Source of the DNA: JAUVXJ01 sp034411995
Lineage (GTDB): Bacteria > Chloroflexota > Anaerolineae > UBA7937 > B3-Chlor
NCBI GenBank assembly: GCA_034411995.1
Contig: DAOUME010000026.1
Location: 682,001-746,000 of the forward strand
DNA length: 64,000 nt
Direction: 5' to 3'
Part shown: piece after piece, positions 1 through 7,991 of the stretch
Numbering within the stretch: position 1 is the stretch's first letter
How the letters are laid out: each line of letters starts with the position of its first letter
Position numbers and translations under genes: made by a program
The notes under the pieces: model-generated
Told to the model about the DNA's origin: nothing
The model's input: the letters and a program-made list of their open reading frames with translations, nothing else
Database searches by the model: none

Positions 1-626
1 GTCTGAGCGAAGACGAGGCGACATCCACCATCGTCGTCCGCGACCTGCGTTACATAGAAGAGGGCCTCCGCGATGGTCGAGGGCTGATCGTCGTCTCGGC
101 ACACTTTGGCCCCTTCGATGCTCTCTGGCAGATTGGCAGGAGTCTCAACCTCATGCTGACCGCCCCTGCGGAGCATCTGGAACCGGAGAGGCTATACCAG
201 TACGTCTGCGGACTACGCGACAGGGAATGGATCCGATTCTTACCGGTCGACAGGCCCCTCATGGAGTTATATCGAACTCTGCGTCGTGGGGAAATCGTTG
301 CCCTGGCCGGAGATCGCGACCTCACGGGGAGCGGCATCGTAGTGGACTTCTTCGGAGGTCAGGCACGGATGCCTGACGGAGCCGTGCAACTCGCCCTGCG
401 CACCGGAGCGAACCTCACGACCTGCTTCGCCCTGCGACAACCAGACAATACCGCCGTGCTACAGATGGAACCCCTGCTGCAACTGGAGACAACCGGCGAC
501 TTCGAGCAAGACGTGCGAGTGAACGTGCCCAAGGTGGTGGCCAGAATGGAAGAATGGATCAGACACTACCCGGGGCAGTGGCTTGTGCTACGCCCTGTCT
601 GGGAAGATGCCCGTCATGCAGCTTGA
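1..626 (+). CDS. Lysophospholipid acyltransferase (LpxL/HtrB-like), 5' end missing
   Basis: The gene runs in from the left edge; the first complete codon is at position 3. It carries the acyltransferase HX4D motif (H-F-G-P-F-D, His codon at 102-104) near the start of the visible part and later an R-x-G-E-I-V-A-L-A-G-D-R-D block typical of the lauroyl/PIM acyltransferase family. These membrane-associated enzymes transfer a fatty acyl chain to a lipid-linked sugar. The next three genes are a PHP phosphoesterase, a PimA-like glycosyltransferase and a CDP-alcohol phosphatidyltransferase. That grouping, beside thrS, resembles actinobacterial PIM synthesis loci, so acylation of a glycosylated phospholipid is the likely job (inference). 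The stop overlaps the next gene. Confidence 0.82.
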   Translation, partial: LSEDEATSTIVVRDLRYIEEGLRDGRGLIVVSAHFGPFDALWQIGRSLNLMLTAPAEHLEPERLYQYVCGLRDREWIRFLPVDRPLMELYRTLRRGEIVALAGDRDLTGSGIVVDFFGGQARMPDGAVQLALRTGANLTTCFALRQPDNTAVLQMEPLLQLETTGDFEQDVRVNVPKVVARMEEWIRHYPGQWLVLRPVWEDARHAA

Positions 627-1386
627 GACCACATTGGGCAAGGCAGACTTGCACTTACATAGTGGCGCTGGCGACGGCATGGCGAGTGTCGCCGAGATAC
701 TGGAATACGTGGAACACGAGACGGATCTGGATCTCATCGCCATCACCGACCACGATCTTCTGGAGGGCGCCCTGGAGGCCAGAGAGTTGGCCGCCAGGAA
801 GCAGTATCGTTTCGAGACCATAGTGGGTATGGAGATCACCACCCTCGAGGGGCACCTCCTGGCCTACGACCTCGATCAACCCATTCGCATGTTGATGCCC
901 TTAAGTCGGACGATCCGGCTGGTCCGCGAACAGGGTGGCTTCTGTGTCGTGCCCCACCCCATGAGCTGGCTCACACGCAGCGTGGGATACCGCGGCCTGC
1001 GAAGGCTCACAGAAGACCAGTCCGACCAAGTCTCCATCGAGGGCCTCGAGGTCCTCAACCCTACCCTGGCTGGCCGGGTGATCTATCGCAAAGTGCGGGC
1101 CCTCAACCGTGAACGATGGCACCTCGCCGAACTGGGCGGGAGCGATGCGCACTCGCTGGAGTTCATTGGCTCCGGGTACACCCTCTTCCCAGGCAAGAGC
1201 GCAGCCGACCTCCGGCAGGCACTCCAGGAGAAGACCACCGAGGCGCAAGGACGCTTCCTGGACTTGGAGGATCATCGTCGCTTGATGTCCATCGCTGGTG
1301 AGCAAATGCTGAAGAGCATGGTGATCATGCCTGGCCAGCATGTCAGGCGAGCGATAGATTCGGCGCGAAAAGGCCAGGAACCATGA
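616..1386 (+). CDS. PHP-domain metal-dependent phosphoesterase
   Basis: About 256 residues. The PHP metal-binding motifs are all present in order: D-L-H-L-H-S near residue 10, I-T-D-H-D near residue 45, P-H-P near residue 110 and G-S-D-A-H near residue 180. The family hydrolyses phosphate esters with a tri-metal centre; the substrate is unknown, but the context suggests a sugar- or lipid-phosphate step of envelope lipid synthesis. I chose the ATG at 616 because GGGAAG lies nine bases upstream; an in-frame ATG at 607 is possible. The gene overlaps the end of the acyltransferase gene by 11 bases and its own stop overlaps the next start as ATGA, so the genes are translationally coupled. Confidence 0.85.
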   Translation: MQLETTLGKADLHLHSGAGDGMASVAEILEYVEHETDLDLIAITDHDLLEGALEARELAARKQYRFETIVGMEITTLEGHLLAYDLDQPIRMLMPLSRTIRLVREQGGFCVVPHPMSWLTRSVGYRGLRRLTEDQSDQVSIEGLEVLNPTLAGRVIYRKVRALNRERWHLAELGGSDAHSLEFIGSGYTLFPGKSAADLRQALQEKTTEAQGRFLDLEDHRRLMSIAGEQMLKSMVIMPGQHVRRAIDSARKGQEP

Positions 1387-2522
1387 ATATCGCTCTCGTG
1401 TCACCGTATGACTTCCCGTTCCCGGGAGGGGTCACCCAGCACATCTACTACCTGGACAAGCACTTCAGAGACCTGGGACACCAGGTGAAGATCATCGCCC
1501 CCTGTGCCGGAGACGACCCGGAGCAGTTGGCTGATAACGTGGTGGTGACCACCACCAAGGTCATTTCCATCCCCTTCAGCGGCTCCAAGGCGCGCATCCC
1601 TTACTCCCCGGCTGTGAACTGGAGGGTCAAGAGAGCACTTCACGCTGAAGACTTCGACATCGTTCATGCCCACGAGCCTATGACGCTGCCCGTCCCCATC
1701 ATGGCCCTGACCCACTCCCGTGCCATCAACGTGGGTACCTTCCACGCCTATCGCGACAGCCATCTCATCTACAAGTACGGCCGGCGGGTCTTTCAGCCCT
1801 TCTTCGACAAGCTGGATGGGAAGATCGCCGTGTCCGAGGCGGCCAAGGACACGGTGGCCCGCTACTTTGGCGGCGAGTTCGTCATCATCCCCAACGGTAT
1901 AGACGTGAACCGCTTCGCCGGTGAGCACGTTCGCCCCCTGGAACAGTACGCAGATGGGAGACAGAACATCCTCTTCGTGGGCCGGCTCGACCCGCGAAAG
2001 GGCTTCCGCTACCTGCTGCGGGCCTTCCCCCTGATCAAAGAGGAGTTGCCGCAGGCGCGCCTCATCGTCGTCGGGGCCTACCGGAAGAAGGAAATGTCCG
2101 GATTCCTGCACGATGTGCGCGAACACCATCTGACCGGTGTGAAATTCGTGGGCCGCGTGTCGGACGAGGAGCTACCGCGCTACTATCGTAGTTGCCACGT
2201 GTTCTGTGCCCCCTCCACCGGTTTTGAGAGTTTCGGTATCGTTCTGCTGGAAGCGATGGCCGCCGGCAAGCCAACCGTGGCCTCCAACATCCCAGGCTAC
2301 AGGGATCTACTCGAGGATGGCAAAGAAGGCTTCCTGGCCAAACCGAAGAACGAGAGATCGCTGGCCGAGGCCATCATACGCATCCTGAAGGATCCGGCCA
2401 TGCAGCAGCGCATGGGCGCCCAGGGGCGTGTCAAAGCCTCGCAGTATTCGTGGAGGCAGGTCGCCCTGAGGGTCCTCGACTACTATCAAGAACTGCTGAA
2501 GCGAAAAGAGAGTCTGGTCTGA
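1383..2522 (+). CDS. GT4-family glycosyltransferase, PimA-like
   Basis: 379 residues, the usual size for GT-B fold family 4 transferases. The N-terminus has the glycine-rich acceptor loop (F-P-G-G-V-T-Q-H), the middle has G-R-L-D-P-R-K-G (nucleotide-sugar binding), and the E-x7-E catalytic/donor motif is E-S-F-G-I-V-L-L-E around residue 285. PimA homologues mannosylate phosphatidylinositol at the inner face of the membrane. The next gene makes the CDP-alcohol-derived phospholipid that could be the acceptor. It overlaps the PHP gene by four bases (ATGA) and ends one base before the next GTG. The assignment to PI mannosylation is inference; family membership is clear. Confidence 0.88.
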   Translation: MNIALVSPYDFPFPGGVTQHIYYLDKHFRDLGHQVKIIAPCAGDDPEQLADNVVVTTTKVISIPFSGSKARIPYSPAVNWRVKRALHAEDFDIVHAHEPMTLPVPIMALTHSRAINVGTFHAYRDSHLIYKYGRRVFQPFFDKLDGKIAVSEAAKDTVARYFGGEFVIIPNGIDVNRFAGEHVRPLEQYADGRQNILFVGRLDPRKGFRYLLRAFPLIKEELPQARLIVVGAYRKKEMSGFLHDVREHHLTGVKFVGRVSDEELPRYYRSCHVFCAPSTGFESFGIVLLEAMAAGKPTVASNIPGYRDLLEDGKEGFLAKPKNERSLAEAIIRILKDPAMQQRMGAQGRVKASQYSWRQVALRVLDYYQELLKRKESLV

Positions 2523-2523
2523 A

Positions 2524-3138
2524 GTGGTCCCCACAGCTCAGGAACCGGGTTCTACAGATCCGCGAGAGGCTCTTCGGGCGAGAACAGCGGGCCTGTTGTC
2601 CTCCATCGTCCGTCCTCTCGCGCGGGCCGGTCTCTCACCGAACGTCCTGACCATCGTTGGCTTCCTGGCCATGGTCGGCGTGGCCTGGGTACTGGCTCAG
2701 GGATACGAGCGGTGGGCAGGCGTGCTGATCGTCGCCGTGGGACTCTTCGATGCCCTGGATGGCGCTTTGGCGAGATCGACGGGCCAGACCTCCCGCTTCG
2801 GTGCGTTCCTAGACTCCACCCTGGATCGTTTCGCAGAGATAGCCCTCTATCTGGGCCTCCTCTACCTCTACCGTGCTGACCCTCTGGCCACCGTGTTGGT
2901 CTACTTGAGCATCACCGGCTCGTTGATGGTCAGCTACACCAGGGCCCGAGCAGAGGGTCTGGGCCTGGAGTGTAAGGTCGGCTTCTTCACTCGCCTGGAG
3001 CGGCTGGGGGTCCTGGTGCTGGGACTCCTGTTGAAACGGACGATCCTCGCTCTTCTCGTCCTCGCCGTCTTCAGCAACCTAACGGCACTCCAGCGCATGT
3101 GGCACGTCTGGAGAGTTACGACGCGCGACCGGACCTAG
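2524..3138 (+). CDS. CDP-alcohol phosphatidyltransferase
   Basis: 204 residues with the family signature D-G-x2-A-R-x8-G-x3-D-x3-D (D-G-A-L-A-R ... G-A-F-L-D-S-T-L-D) around residues 78-101. This Mg-dependent integral membrane active site exchanges CMP on CDP-diacylglycerol for an alcohol such as inositol phosphate or glycerol phosphate. Several hydrophobic segments fit the usual six helices. The start is a GTG one base after the glycosyltransferase stop. Together with the PimA-like and acyltransferase genes it looks like a PI-phosphate or archaetidylinositol-type synthase in a glycolipid operon (inference). It ends almost against the convergent gene on the other strand. Confidence 0.85.
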   Translation: MVPTAQEPGSTDPREALRARTAGLLSSIVRPLARAGLSPNVLTIVGFLAMVGVAWVLAQGYERWAGVLIVAVGLFDALDGALARSTGQTSRFGAFLDSTLDRFAEIALYLGLLYLYRADPLATVLVYLSITGSLMVSYTRARAEGLGLECKVGFFTRLERLGVLVLGLLLKRTILALLVLAVFSNLTALQRMWHVWRVTTRDRT

Positions 3139-3139
3139 G

Positions 3140-3517
3140 CTACTCTGACCCGTCCTCGTCTTCAGACGCCCTGCGTGAGAGTATCCACTGCCCTGTGCGC
3201 TTCCTTCCCTTGGGCGCGCGGTCATAGTAGACGTCGAAGATCTCGCCGCTAGCGGCACGCACGCGATAATTGTCGCGACCCACGCCCCACGAGCCGTGCC
3301 TCTCACTCTTCTTGACCCAGTAGCTGCCCCGCTCCCTCTCGTAGAGGGTCCTGGTCTTCCCCCTCTTGCGGTAGTCGTGCCATTCCTTCAACAGCTCGAC
3401 GATCACGTACTCGCGTCCTCGCCAGGTGAAGGCAGAGGGTACACCGGGCTTCTTCTCGAGGACGGGTTCCTGTTCAAAGCGAACCTCGATCTCGTCAGCG
3501 TAGAACTCCACAGGCAT
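3140..3517 (-). CDS. Small DUF6504-like protein
   Basis: About 125 residues starting M-P-V-E-F-Y-A-D. It is highly charged, with no signal peptide or membrane segment. The centre (F-T-W-R-G-R-E-Y-V-I-V-E) and W-x-x-x-x-x-D-N-Y-R-V-R-A block resemble the small DUF6504 proteins of Actinobacteria and Chloroflexota that sit near DNA-repair or translation genes. I recall the family from sequence character only. The ATG at 3517 is preferred; GGAGG lies 11 bases upstream, and a GTG at 3535 would add six residues. Function unknown. It follows the AlkD-like gene by about 30 bases and is probably co-transcribed with it. Confidence 0.6.
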   Translation of the reverse strand: MPVEFYADEIEVRFEQEPVLEKKPGVPSAFTWRGREYVIVELLKEWHDYRKRGKTRTLYERERGSYWVKKSERHGSWGVGRDNYRVRAASGEIFDVYYDRAPKGRKRTGQWILSRRASEDEDGSE

Positions 3518-3547
3518 GCCTCGCACGGCCTCCACAGACTGAACTCG

Positions 3548-4492
3548 TCAGGCGGAGCGGAGAACACTGATGGCGCTGGCCACGCTCCGCTGAGACTTGG
3601 GGTCCGCCGTCGCCAGCCAGTTCTCGTAGACCGGCAGCAACTCCTTGAAGAGAGGGAGTGACTTCCTGGTCATGCTTCTCATCGCGTCGCAGAGCACCCA
3701 GATGGACGCGGAGTCCGTCCGGTGAGCCTGATCCTTGACGAAGGCGACCACCGCTCCCGGCTCTCCGCGCGCGCCCATGCGGATGGCGAAGCTCACTGCC
3801 CGGCGCACGTCCTGATCCTCGTCGCCCAGCGCTGGCTCCACCATCTGGAGGCACGTCCTGGTGTACTCAGGGCGCTTCATCGGCAAGCGGGCGACCACGG
3901 TGAGGCCGGCCCTGCGCACCCATTTGTTGGCATCACCCACCCAACTCCTCGTCGTCTCCAGGTACTTCTCCGGGTTCTTACGCACAACCGGCTCCAGAGC
4001 CCTCATGGCTAGCTGATCGCAGTCCTCCCAGGTCGCGCAGGTCCGCGCCATCTCCTTTATGGCCGGCATTACCCGATCCGGCGCTGCCAGCTCCATCGGT
4101 CCCAGAAAGGTGCTGGCCACCAGACGTCCCTCTCGCCCTAACTCTTCCCAAAGGAGCCTGGCCAGAGGCAGGAAATCGTCCACGCGCTTCCGGGCGACCT
4201 TCCCGATCTCCTTGCCTATCTCGCTCAACGCCGGGACAGGCACCCCTATGGCCTGGAGTTTCTCGCGGACCTCCGCTTTGACCAGGCGGGCACCCCCTTC
4301 CTTGGCCGGCACCTGGGACCACAGCGCCTCCAGCGCCGCGGCCGTCTCGCCTGCGGCCTGCGGGTCGTACGCGGCCACGATGTCTCGGGTTTCCTCTTTC
4401 AATTCCACCTTCGCTCCCCCTTGGCTCAAAAGGCCGCTATCCTCTTCCGGTGCATCGAACGGCTGTTCTATCGTATCGCTGCTCATGAGCAT
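3548..4492 (-). CDS. DNA alkylation repair (AlkD-like) HEAT-repeat protein
   Basis: About 314 residues. After an acidic, probably disordered N-terminal tail of some 45 residues, the protein is a series of amphipathic helices with HEAT-like character. It includes the phrase W-V-R-R-A-G-L-T-V-V, typical of the AlkC/AlkD family (PF08713), whose members excise or bind alkylated bases without base flipping. The start is uncertain: ATGs at 4492 and 4486, and a TTG at 4498. A TTGACA hexamer at 4493-4498 followed after 17 bases by TACGAT could even be a promoter inside the assumed 5' end, which would move translation downstream. DNA repair is a family-level inference. Confidence 0.62.
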   Translation of the reverse strand: MLMSSDTIEQPFDAPEEDSGLLSQGGAKVELKEETRDIVAAYDPQAAGETAAALEALWSQVPAKEGGARLVKAEVREKLQAIGVPVPALSEIGKEIGKVARKRVDDFLPLARLLWEELGREGRLVASTFLGPMELAAPDRVMPAIKEMARTCATWEDCDQLAMRALEPVVRKNPEKYLETTRSWVGDANKWVRRAGLTVVARLPMKRPEYTRTCLQMVEPALGDEDQDVRRAVSFAIRMGARGEPGAVVAFVKDQAHRTDSASIWVLCDAMRSMTRKSLPLFKELLPVYENWLATADPKSQRSVASAISVLRSA

Positions 4493-4530
4493 TGTCAAGC
4501 CGAGGCTGGCAACTTCCTACATGAATAGAG

Positions 4531-4559
4531 CTGGCCGGACGATACGCCTGCCCGGCCAG
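4531..4559 (-). terminator. Hairpin after thrS, possible weak terminator
   Basis: Perfect 8-bp stem (CTGGCCGG / CCGGCCAG) with a 13-base loop in the 115-base gap after thrS. The strand leaving it reads CTCTATTC, not a real T-run, so termination would be partial. It may only separate thrS from the AlkD-like gene. Confidence 0.4.
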
Positions 4560-4611
4560 TCGGCACTCTGCCGCAGAAACAACTCGCGTGGAGACACGCC
4601 ATCTCCCGTCG

Positions 4612-6345
4612 TCAGTTCACTCTCTTCTCCGCGACCGCCTCCTGGGCCAGGGCGATGAACTCCTCCACCGAGCGCGCTCCCAGGTCCTCTTCCGTTCTCA
4701 AGCGCACGGCCACCGTTCCTGCTTCTGCCTCCCTGTCGCCGATGACCAGCATGTAGGGGATCTTCTGCAACTGGGCATCGCGGATCTTGGCCTGCATCCT
4801 CTCCGAGCGGGCGTCTACTTCCGTGCGTATCCCCGCGGCCCGAAGCTGGGCCTCCACCTTCCGGGCATATTCCACGTTGCGGTCCGTGATGGGGATCAGT
4901 CTCGCCTGAACCGGGGCCAGCCACACCGGGAAGGCACCGCCGTAGTGCTCGATCAGGATGCCCAGGAATCGCTCCAGCGAGCCCAGCAGAGCCCGGTGGA
5001 CCATATACGGCCGCGCTTCCTGGCCATCTTCCCCAATGAAGGTCAGGTCGAGGCGCTCTGCCATGTTGAAGTCGAACTGAATCGTGGTGCACTGCCACAG
5101 TCTCCCCAGGGCGTCCTTGATACTGATGTCTATCTTGGGCCCGTAGAAGGCGCCGGCTCCCTCGTCCACCTCATACGGCAAACCCTCTTTCTCTATGGCA
5201 CGGCGCAGCGCCTCCTCGGCCTGCTCCCACCGTTCCGGCTCACCCACGTACTTGTCCGGCCGGGTGGACAGGTAGATCTCGTACTCATCGAACCCGAAGC
5301 TGCGCCAGATGAAGAGGCTAAACGAGAGCACGCGGCCGATCTCGTCCTCTATCTGGTCTGGAGCACAGAACACGTGCGCGTCGTCCTGAGTGAAGCCGCG
5401 GACCCGCATCAACCCATGGAGTACCCCGCTGCGCTCGAAGCGATACACCGTCCCCAGCTCCGCCCAGCGCAAGGGCAACTCCCGGTAGCTCCGCAGCTTG
5501 CTCTTGTAGATCATGATGTGGAAGGGGCAGTTCATGGGCTTGATGAAGTACTCCTGACCCTCGATGTCCATGGGCGGATACATCAACTCGCGATAGTGGT
5601 CCAGGTGTCCGCTGTCCTCCCACAACTGCGCACGGCCGATGTGCGGGGTGTACACCACGTCGTAGCCGGCCTTGTAGTGCTCCGCCCTCCAGAAATCCTC
5701 GATCACCGTGCGGATCTGCCCTCCCTTGGGATGCCAGTGGACCAGTCCCGGCCCAGCTTCCTCGTGGATGCTGTACAGGTCCAACTCCCTACCCAGGCGG
5801 CGGTGATCGCGTTTCTCCAGCTCCTCCAGCTTCTCCAGGTAGGCGTCCAGCTCGCCAGCAGAGGGCCAGGCCGTGCCATAGATACGCTGCAACATCGGCC
5901 TGTGCTCGTCGCCCCTCCAGTAGGCTCCGGCCACCTTCAGCAACTTGAACGCCTTCGGACCGACTTGCCCGGTGTTCTCCACGTGAGGGCCCCGACACAG
6001 GTCGGTGAACTCACCCTGAGTATAAATGGATAACACCTCGTCCTCGGGCATGTCGGCGATGAGCTCCAGCTTGTAGGGTTGATCGGCGAACATCTCCTCC
6101 GCCTCTTCGCGTGAGATCTCCCTCCGCTGGAATGGATATCGCGCCTTGATGATCTCTCTCATCCGCGCTTCGATGCTTTCGAGGTCCTCGGGCGTCAGAG
6201 GACGGGGCAGATCGAAGTCGTAGTAGAAGCCGTCCTCTATGGACGGGCCGATGGCGAATTTGGCGCCCGGGAACAGGTGCATGACCGCCTCCGCCATGAT
6301 GTGTGAAGTCGAGTGGCGCAACCTATCCAACTGTTCTTCTGACAT
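4612..6345 (-). CDS. thrS: Threonyl-tRNA synthetase lacking the TGS domain
   Basis: 577 residues, against about 640 for the usual bacterial enzyme. It begins directly with the editing domain: H11-x3-H15 and C117-R-G-P-H121 are the editing-site residues, so proofreading should work, but the ubiquitin-like N-terminal TGS domain is absent. The class II core follows, with M-N-C-P-F-H (Zn-ligand Cys), motif 2 R-F-E-R-S-G and motif 3 near R-A-L-L-G-S-L-E-R-F, then the anticodon-binding domain (F-P-V-W-L-A-P-V-Q). The start ATG at 6345 has GGAGAGG seven bases upstream. The gene lies 71 bases behind an EamA permease gene and shares its threonine T-box leader. Confidence 0.96.
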   Translation of the reverse strand: MSEEQLDRLRHSTSHIMAEAVMHLFPGAKFAIGPSIEDGFYYDFDLPRPLTPEDLESIEARMREIIKARYPFQRREISREEAEEMFADQPYKLELIADMPEDEVLSIYTQGEFTDLCRGPHVENTGQVGPKAFKLLKVAGAYWRGDEHRPMLQRIYGTAWPSAGELDAYLEKLEELEKRDHRRLGRELDLYSIHEEAGPGLVHWHPKGGQIRTVIEDFWRAEHYKAGYDVVYTPHIGRAQLWEDSGHLDHYRELMYPPMDIEGQEYFIKPMNCPFHIMIYKSKLRSYRELPLRWAELGTVYRFERSGVLHGLMRVRGFTQDDAHVFCAPDQIEDEIGRVLSFSLFIWRSFGFDEYEIYLSTRPDKYVGEPERWEQAEEALRRAIEKEGLPYEVDEGAGAFYGPKIDISIKDALGRLWQCTTIQFDFNMAERLDLTFIGEDGQEARPYMVHRALLGSLERFLGILIEHYGGAFPVWLAPVQARLIPITDRNVEYARKVEAQLRAAGIRTEVDARSERMQAKIRDAQLQKIPYMLVIGDREAEAGTVAVRLRTEEDLGARSVEEFIALAQEAVAEKRVN

Positions 6346-6416
6346 GATCACCTCTCCTTGTCGACACCCATCTGGCCGGCGGTGCCGGCCTCCTGAGCAG
6401 ACTCTGTCCACTCCTG

Positions 6417-7358
6417 CTATCCGTTGCCGTCGCTCTTCGCCGCCCCGACTAGCGGCCCTGGTTCCAACCCTTTTCCCTGCGCAAACCGCGTCAAGATCAC
6501 GCCCCCCAACACGACCACCGCGCCCAGAGCCTGCAAGGCCGTGAGCCTCTCTCCCAGCGTCGCCAGGGCGATGAGTATCGCCACCGGGGGTATCAGGTTG
6601 TTGTAGATGACCGTTCTGCTGGCGCCTATCTCGCCTATGCTCTTGAACCAGATCAGGTACGCTACTCCACCGGCTGGCACCGCGCTGTACGCCAGGGCCA
6701 GCCACGTTCCCCAGGATAGGTGGGACCACTGCTGTGCAACCATCTCCGGCACAGAGATAGCCACAAGAAGAAGGCTCCCGCAAAGCATGGACACGCTCAT
6801 CATCCGCAGAGACGAGTACCGCACCAGGAGCCTCCTGGATAGCACCGTGCTCGCGCCAGATAGCGCGGCGGCGACGAGGGTCAACGCATCCCCGCGTACA
6901 CTGTCCCAGTTCAAATGAAGGCCAGCGCCGCCACCTCGAATGATCAGCGCGACTCCCACGAAGGACAAACACAGCCCCACGATCTGTAACGGTACGATCC
7001 TCTCCTCCCCCGAGGACACCGCGAACATGGCTGTCCACGCGGGGATGGTCGCCAGCATCAGGGAAGAGTTGGAGGCCGTAGTGTACTCCAGCCCCACCGT
7101 GAAGAACACCTGATAGACCCCTATGGCCGTCAGGCCCACCATGATGGTCCTTAGCCAGTCCTCCCTCCTGATCACAGGCTTGCCCTCCGCTATCCCCGCC
7201 CAGATCAGTAGCACACACGAGGCGGTGCCGAAGCGAATAGAGGCGAAGGCCAAAGGCCCCATCTCTCGCAAGCCATACTTCACCACACTGAAGCTGCCTG
7301 CCCAGATCACCACCACCGCCAGCACCAGCAGATCAGTCCGGCTCAGCCGCCCTCTCAT
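6417..7358 (-). CDS. EamA/DMT-family transporter, probably for threonine
   Basis: 313 residues with about ten hydrophobic helices arranged as two EamA repeats (first helix from residue 10, second repeat from about residue 160 with W-D-S-V-R-G-D-A-L-T-L-V-A-A). Drug/metabolite transporters of this family include amino-acid and homoserine/threonine exporters such as RhtA. The start ATG at 7358 has GGGAGAGG seven bases upstream. It is the first gene after a T-box leader whose specifier codon is ACC (threonine) and it precedes thrS. A role in moving threonine or a precursor follows by inference from regulation; import cannot be told from export. Confidence 0.85.
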   Translation of the reverse strand: MRGRLSRTDLLVLAVVVIWAGSFSVVKYGLREMGPLAFASIRFGTASCVLLIWAGIAEGKPVIRREDWLRTIMVGLTAIGVYQVFFTVGLEYTTASNSSLMLATIPAWTAMFAVSSGEERIVPLQIVGLCLSFVGVALIIRGGGAGLHLNWDSVRGDALTLVAAALSGASTVLSRRLLVRYSSLRMMSVSMLCGSLLLVAISVPEMVAQQWSHLSWGTWLALAYSAVPAGGVAYLIWFKSIGEIGASRTVIYNNLIPPVAILIALATLGERLTALQALGAVVVLGGVILTRFAQGKGLEPGPLVGAAKSDGNG

Positions 7359-7373
7359 ACTGGAACCTCTCCC

Positions 7374-7620
7374 AGATAAACGACAACCTCTCGCCATCTG
7401 GGGCGAGAGGTTTCCCGCTGTTCCACCCAACTTCGGCGGCGCTATGGCACCGCCCTCGACATGGCCGGTAACGGACGCCTCCGTGGCTCCATACTCGGGC
7501 CGGCACACCAGCCCTTTCCGAAGCCAGGCTCCCGGGGGTTTTCGCCGAGGTTCTTGCCGGGGGGGCTCCCAGTCGTTGGCCCCCTCCTCCCTGTTGGTGC
7601 ACCTCGGGTACTCGTCCCGT
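7374..7620 (-). promoter_or_regulatory. T-box riboswitch, threonine-specific, transcriptional
   Basis: Read on the minus strand, stem I has a base helix CGGG (7619-7616) pairing with CCCG (7536-7533). The specifier loop has the canonical AGTA on its 5' side (7612-7609) and GAAAACC on its 3' side (7543-7537), closed above by CCGAGGT pairing with ACCTCGG. The specifier triplet is ACC at 7539-7537, a threonine codon. The conserved T-box TGGGTGGAACAGCGGG is at 7429-7414. It is followed by an 11-bp terminator stem (7412-7402 with 7395-7385) and the tail GTCGTTTATCT. Uncharged tRNA-Thr should favour the antiterminator and switch on the EamA permease and thrS. Confidence 0.92.
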
Positions 7621-7672
7621 TCGTCGCCTTTCGCTTATGGAGCGCCAGCGTCGGCGTGCTGGCTCCCGTCAG

Positions 7673-7746
<74 letters not shown>

Positions 7747-7757
7747 AACTGTTTTGT

Positions 7758-7786
7758 ATTATAGCACCGAAGCCAGGCCCTGGCAA
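7758..7786 (-). promoter_or_regulatory. Sigma-70-type promoter of tRNA-Val
   Basis: TTGCCA (7786-7781), 17-bp spacer, perfect TATAAT (7763-7758). Transcription would begin about at the first base of the tRNA. It may also drive the T-box, EamA and thrS unit. Confidence 0.8.
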
Positions 7787-7837
7787 GTGCGGTGCTGTCC
7801 AGACCACGTCGAGCAGCGAAGTCTGCGGCGTCCGGCC

Positions 7838-7866
7838 TTGACATCGCACGACGGCTGTGGGATACT
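7838..7866 (+). promoter_or_regulatory. Promoter of the class V aminotransferase gene
   Basis: TTGACA at 7838-7843, 17-bp spacer, GATACT at 7861-7866 preceded by TGG (extended -10). This predicts a leader of about 120 bases before the ATG at 7992, in which I see no recognisable structure. Confidence 0.65.
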
Positions 7867-7991
7867 CTCACTCTGGCCAACTGGAGGTCGAGGAAGCTGT
7901 TCCTGGACCACCAAGAGGCCGGGGATCACCATTCCAATTCACCTGAGGTGGTACGGTCGTGCCACCTCGTGCATCGTGCGGAGGTCACTAG

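Noticed and set aside
4588..6033. 481-codon open frame on the plus strand
   Set aside because: It lies wholly antisense to thrS, whose motifs are clear, and has no recognisable protein features; a GC-rich shadow.
6346..7218. Long N-terminal extension of thrS in the same frame
   Set aside because: It overlaps the EamA gene in another frame and lacks TGS features; ATG 6345 has a good SD.
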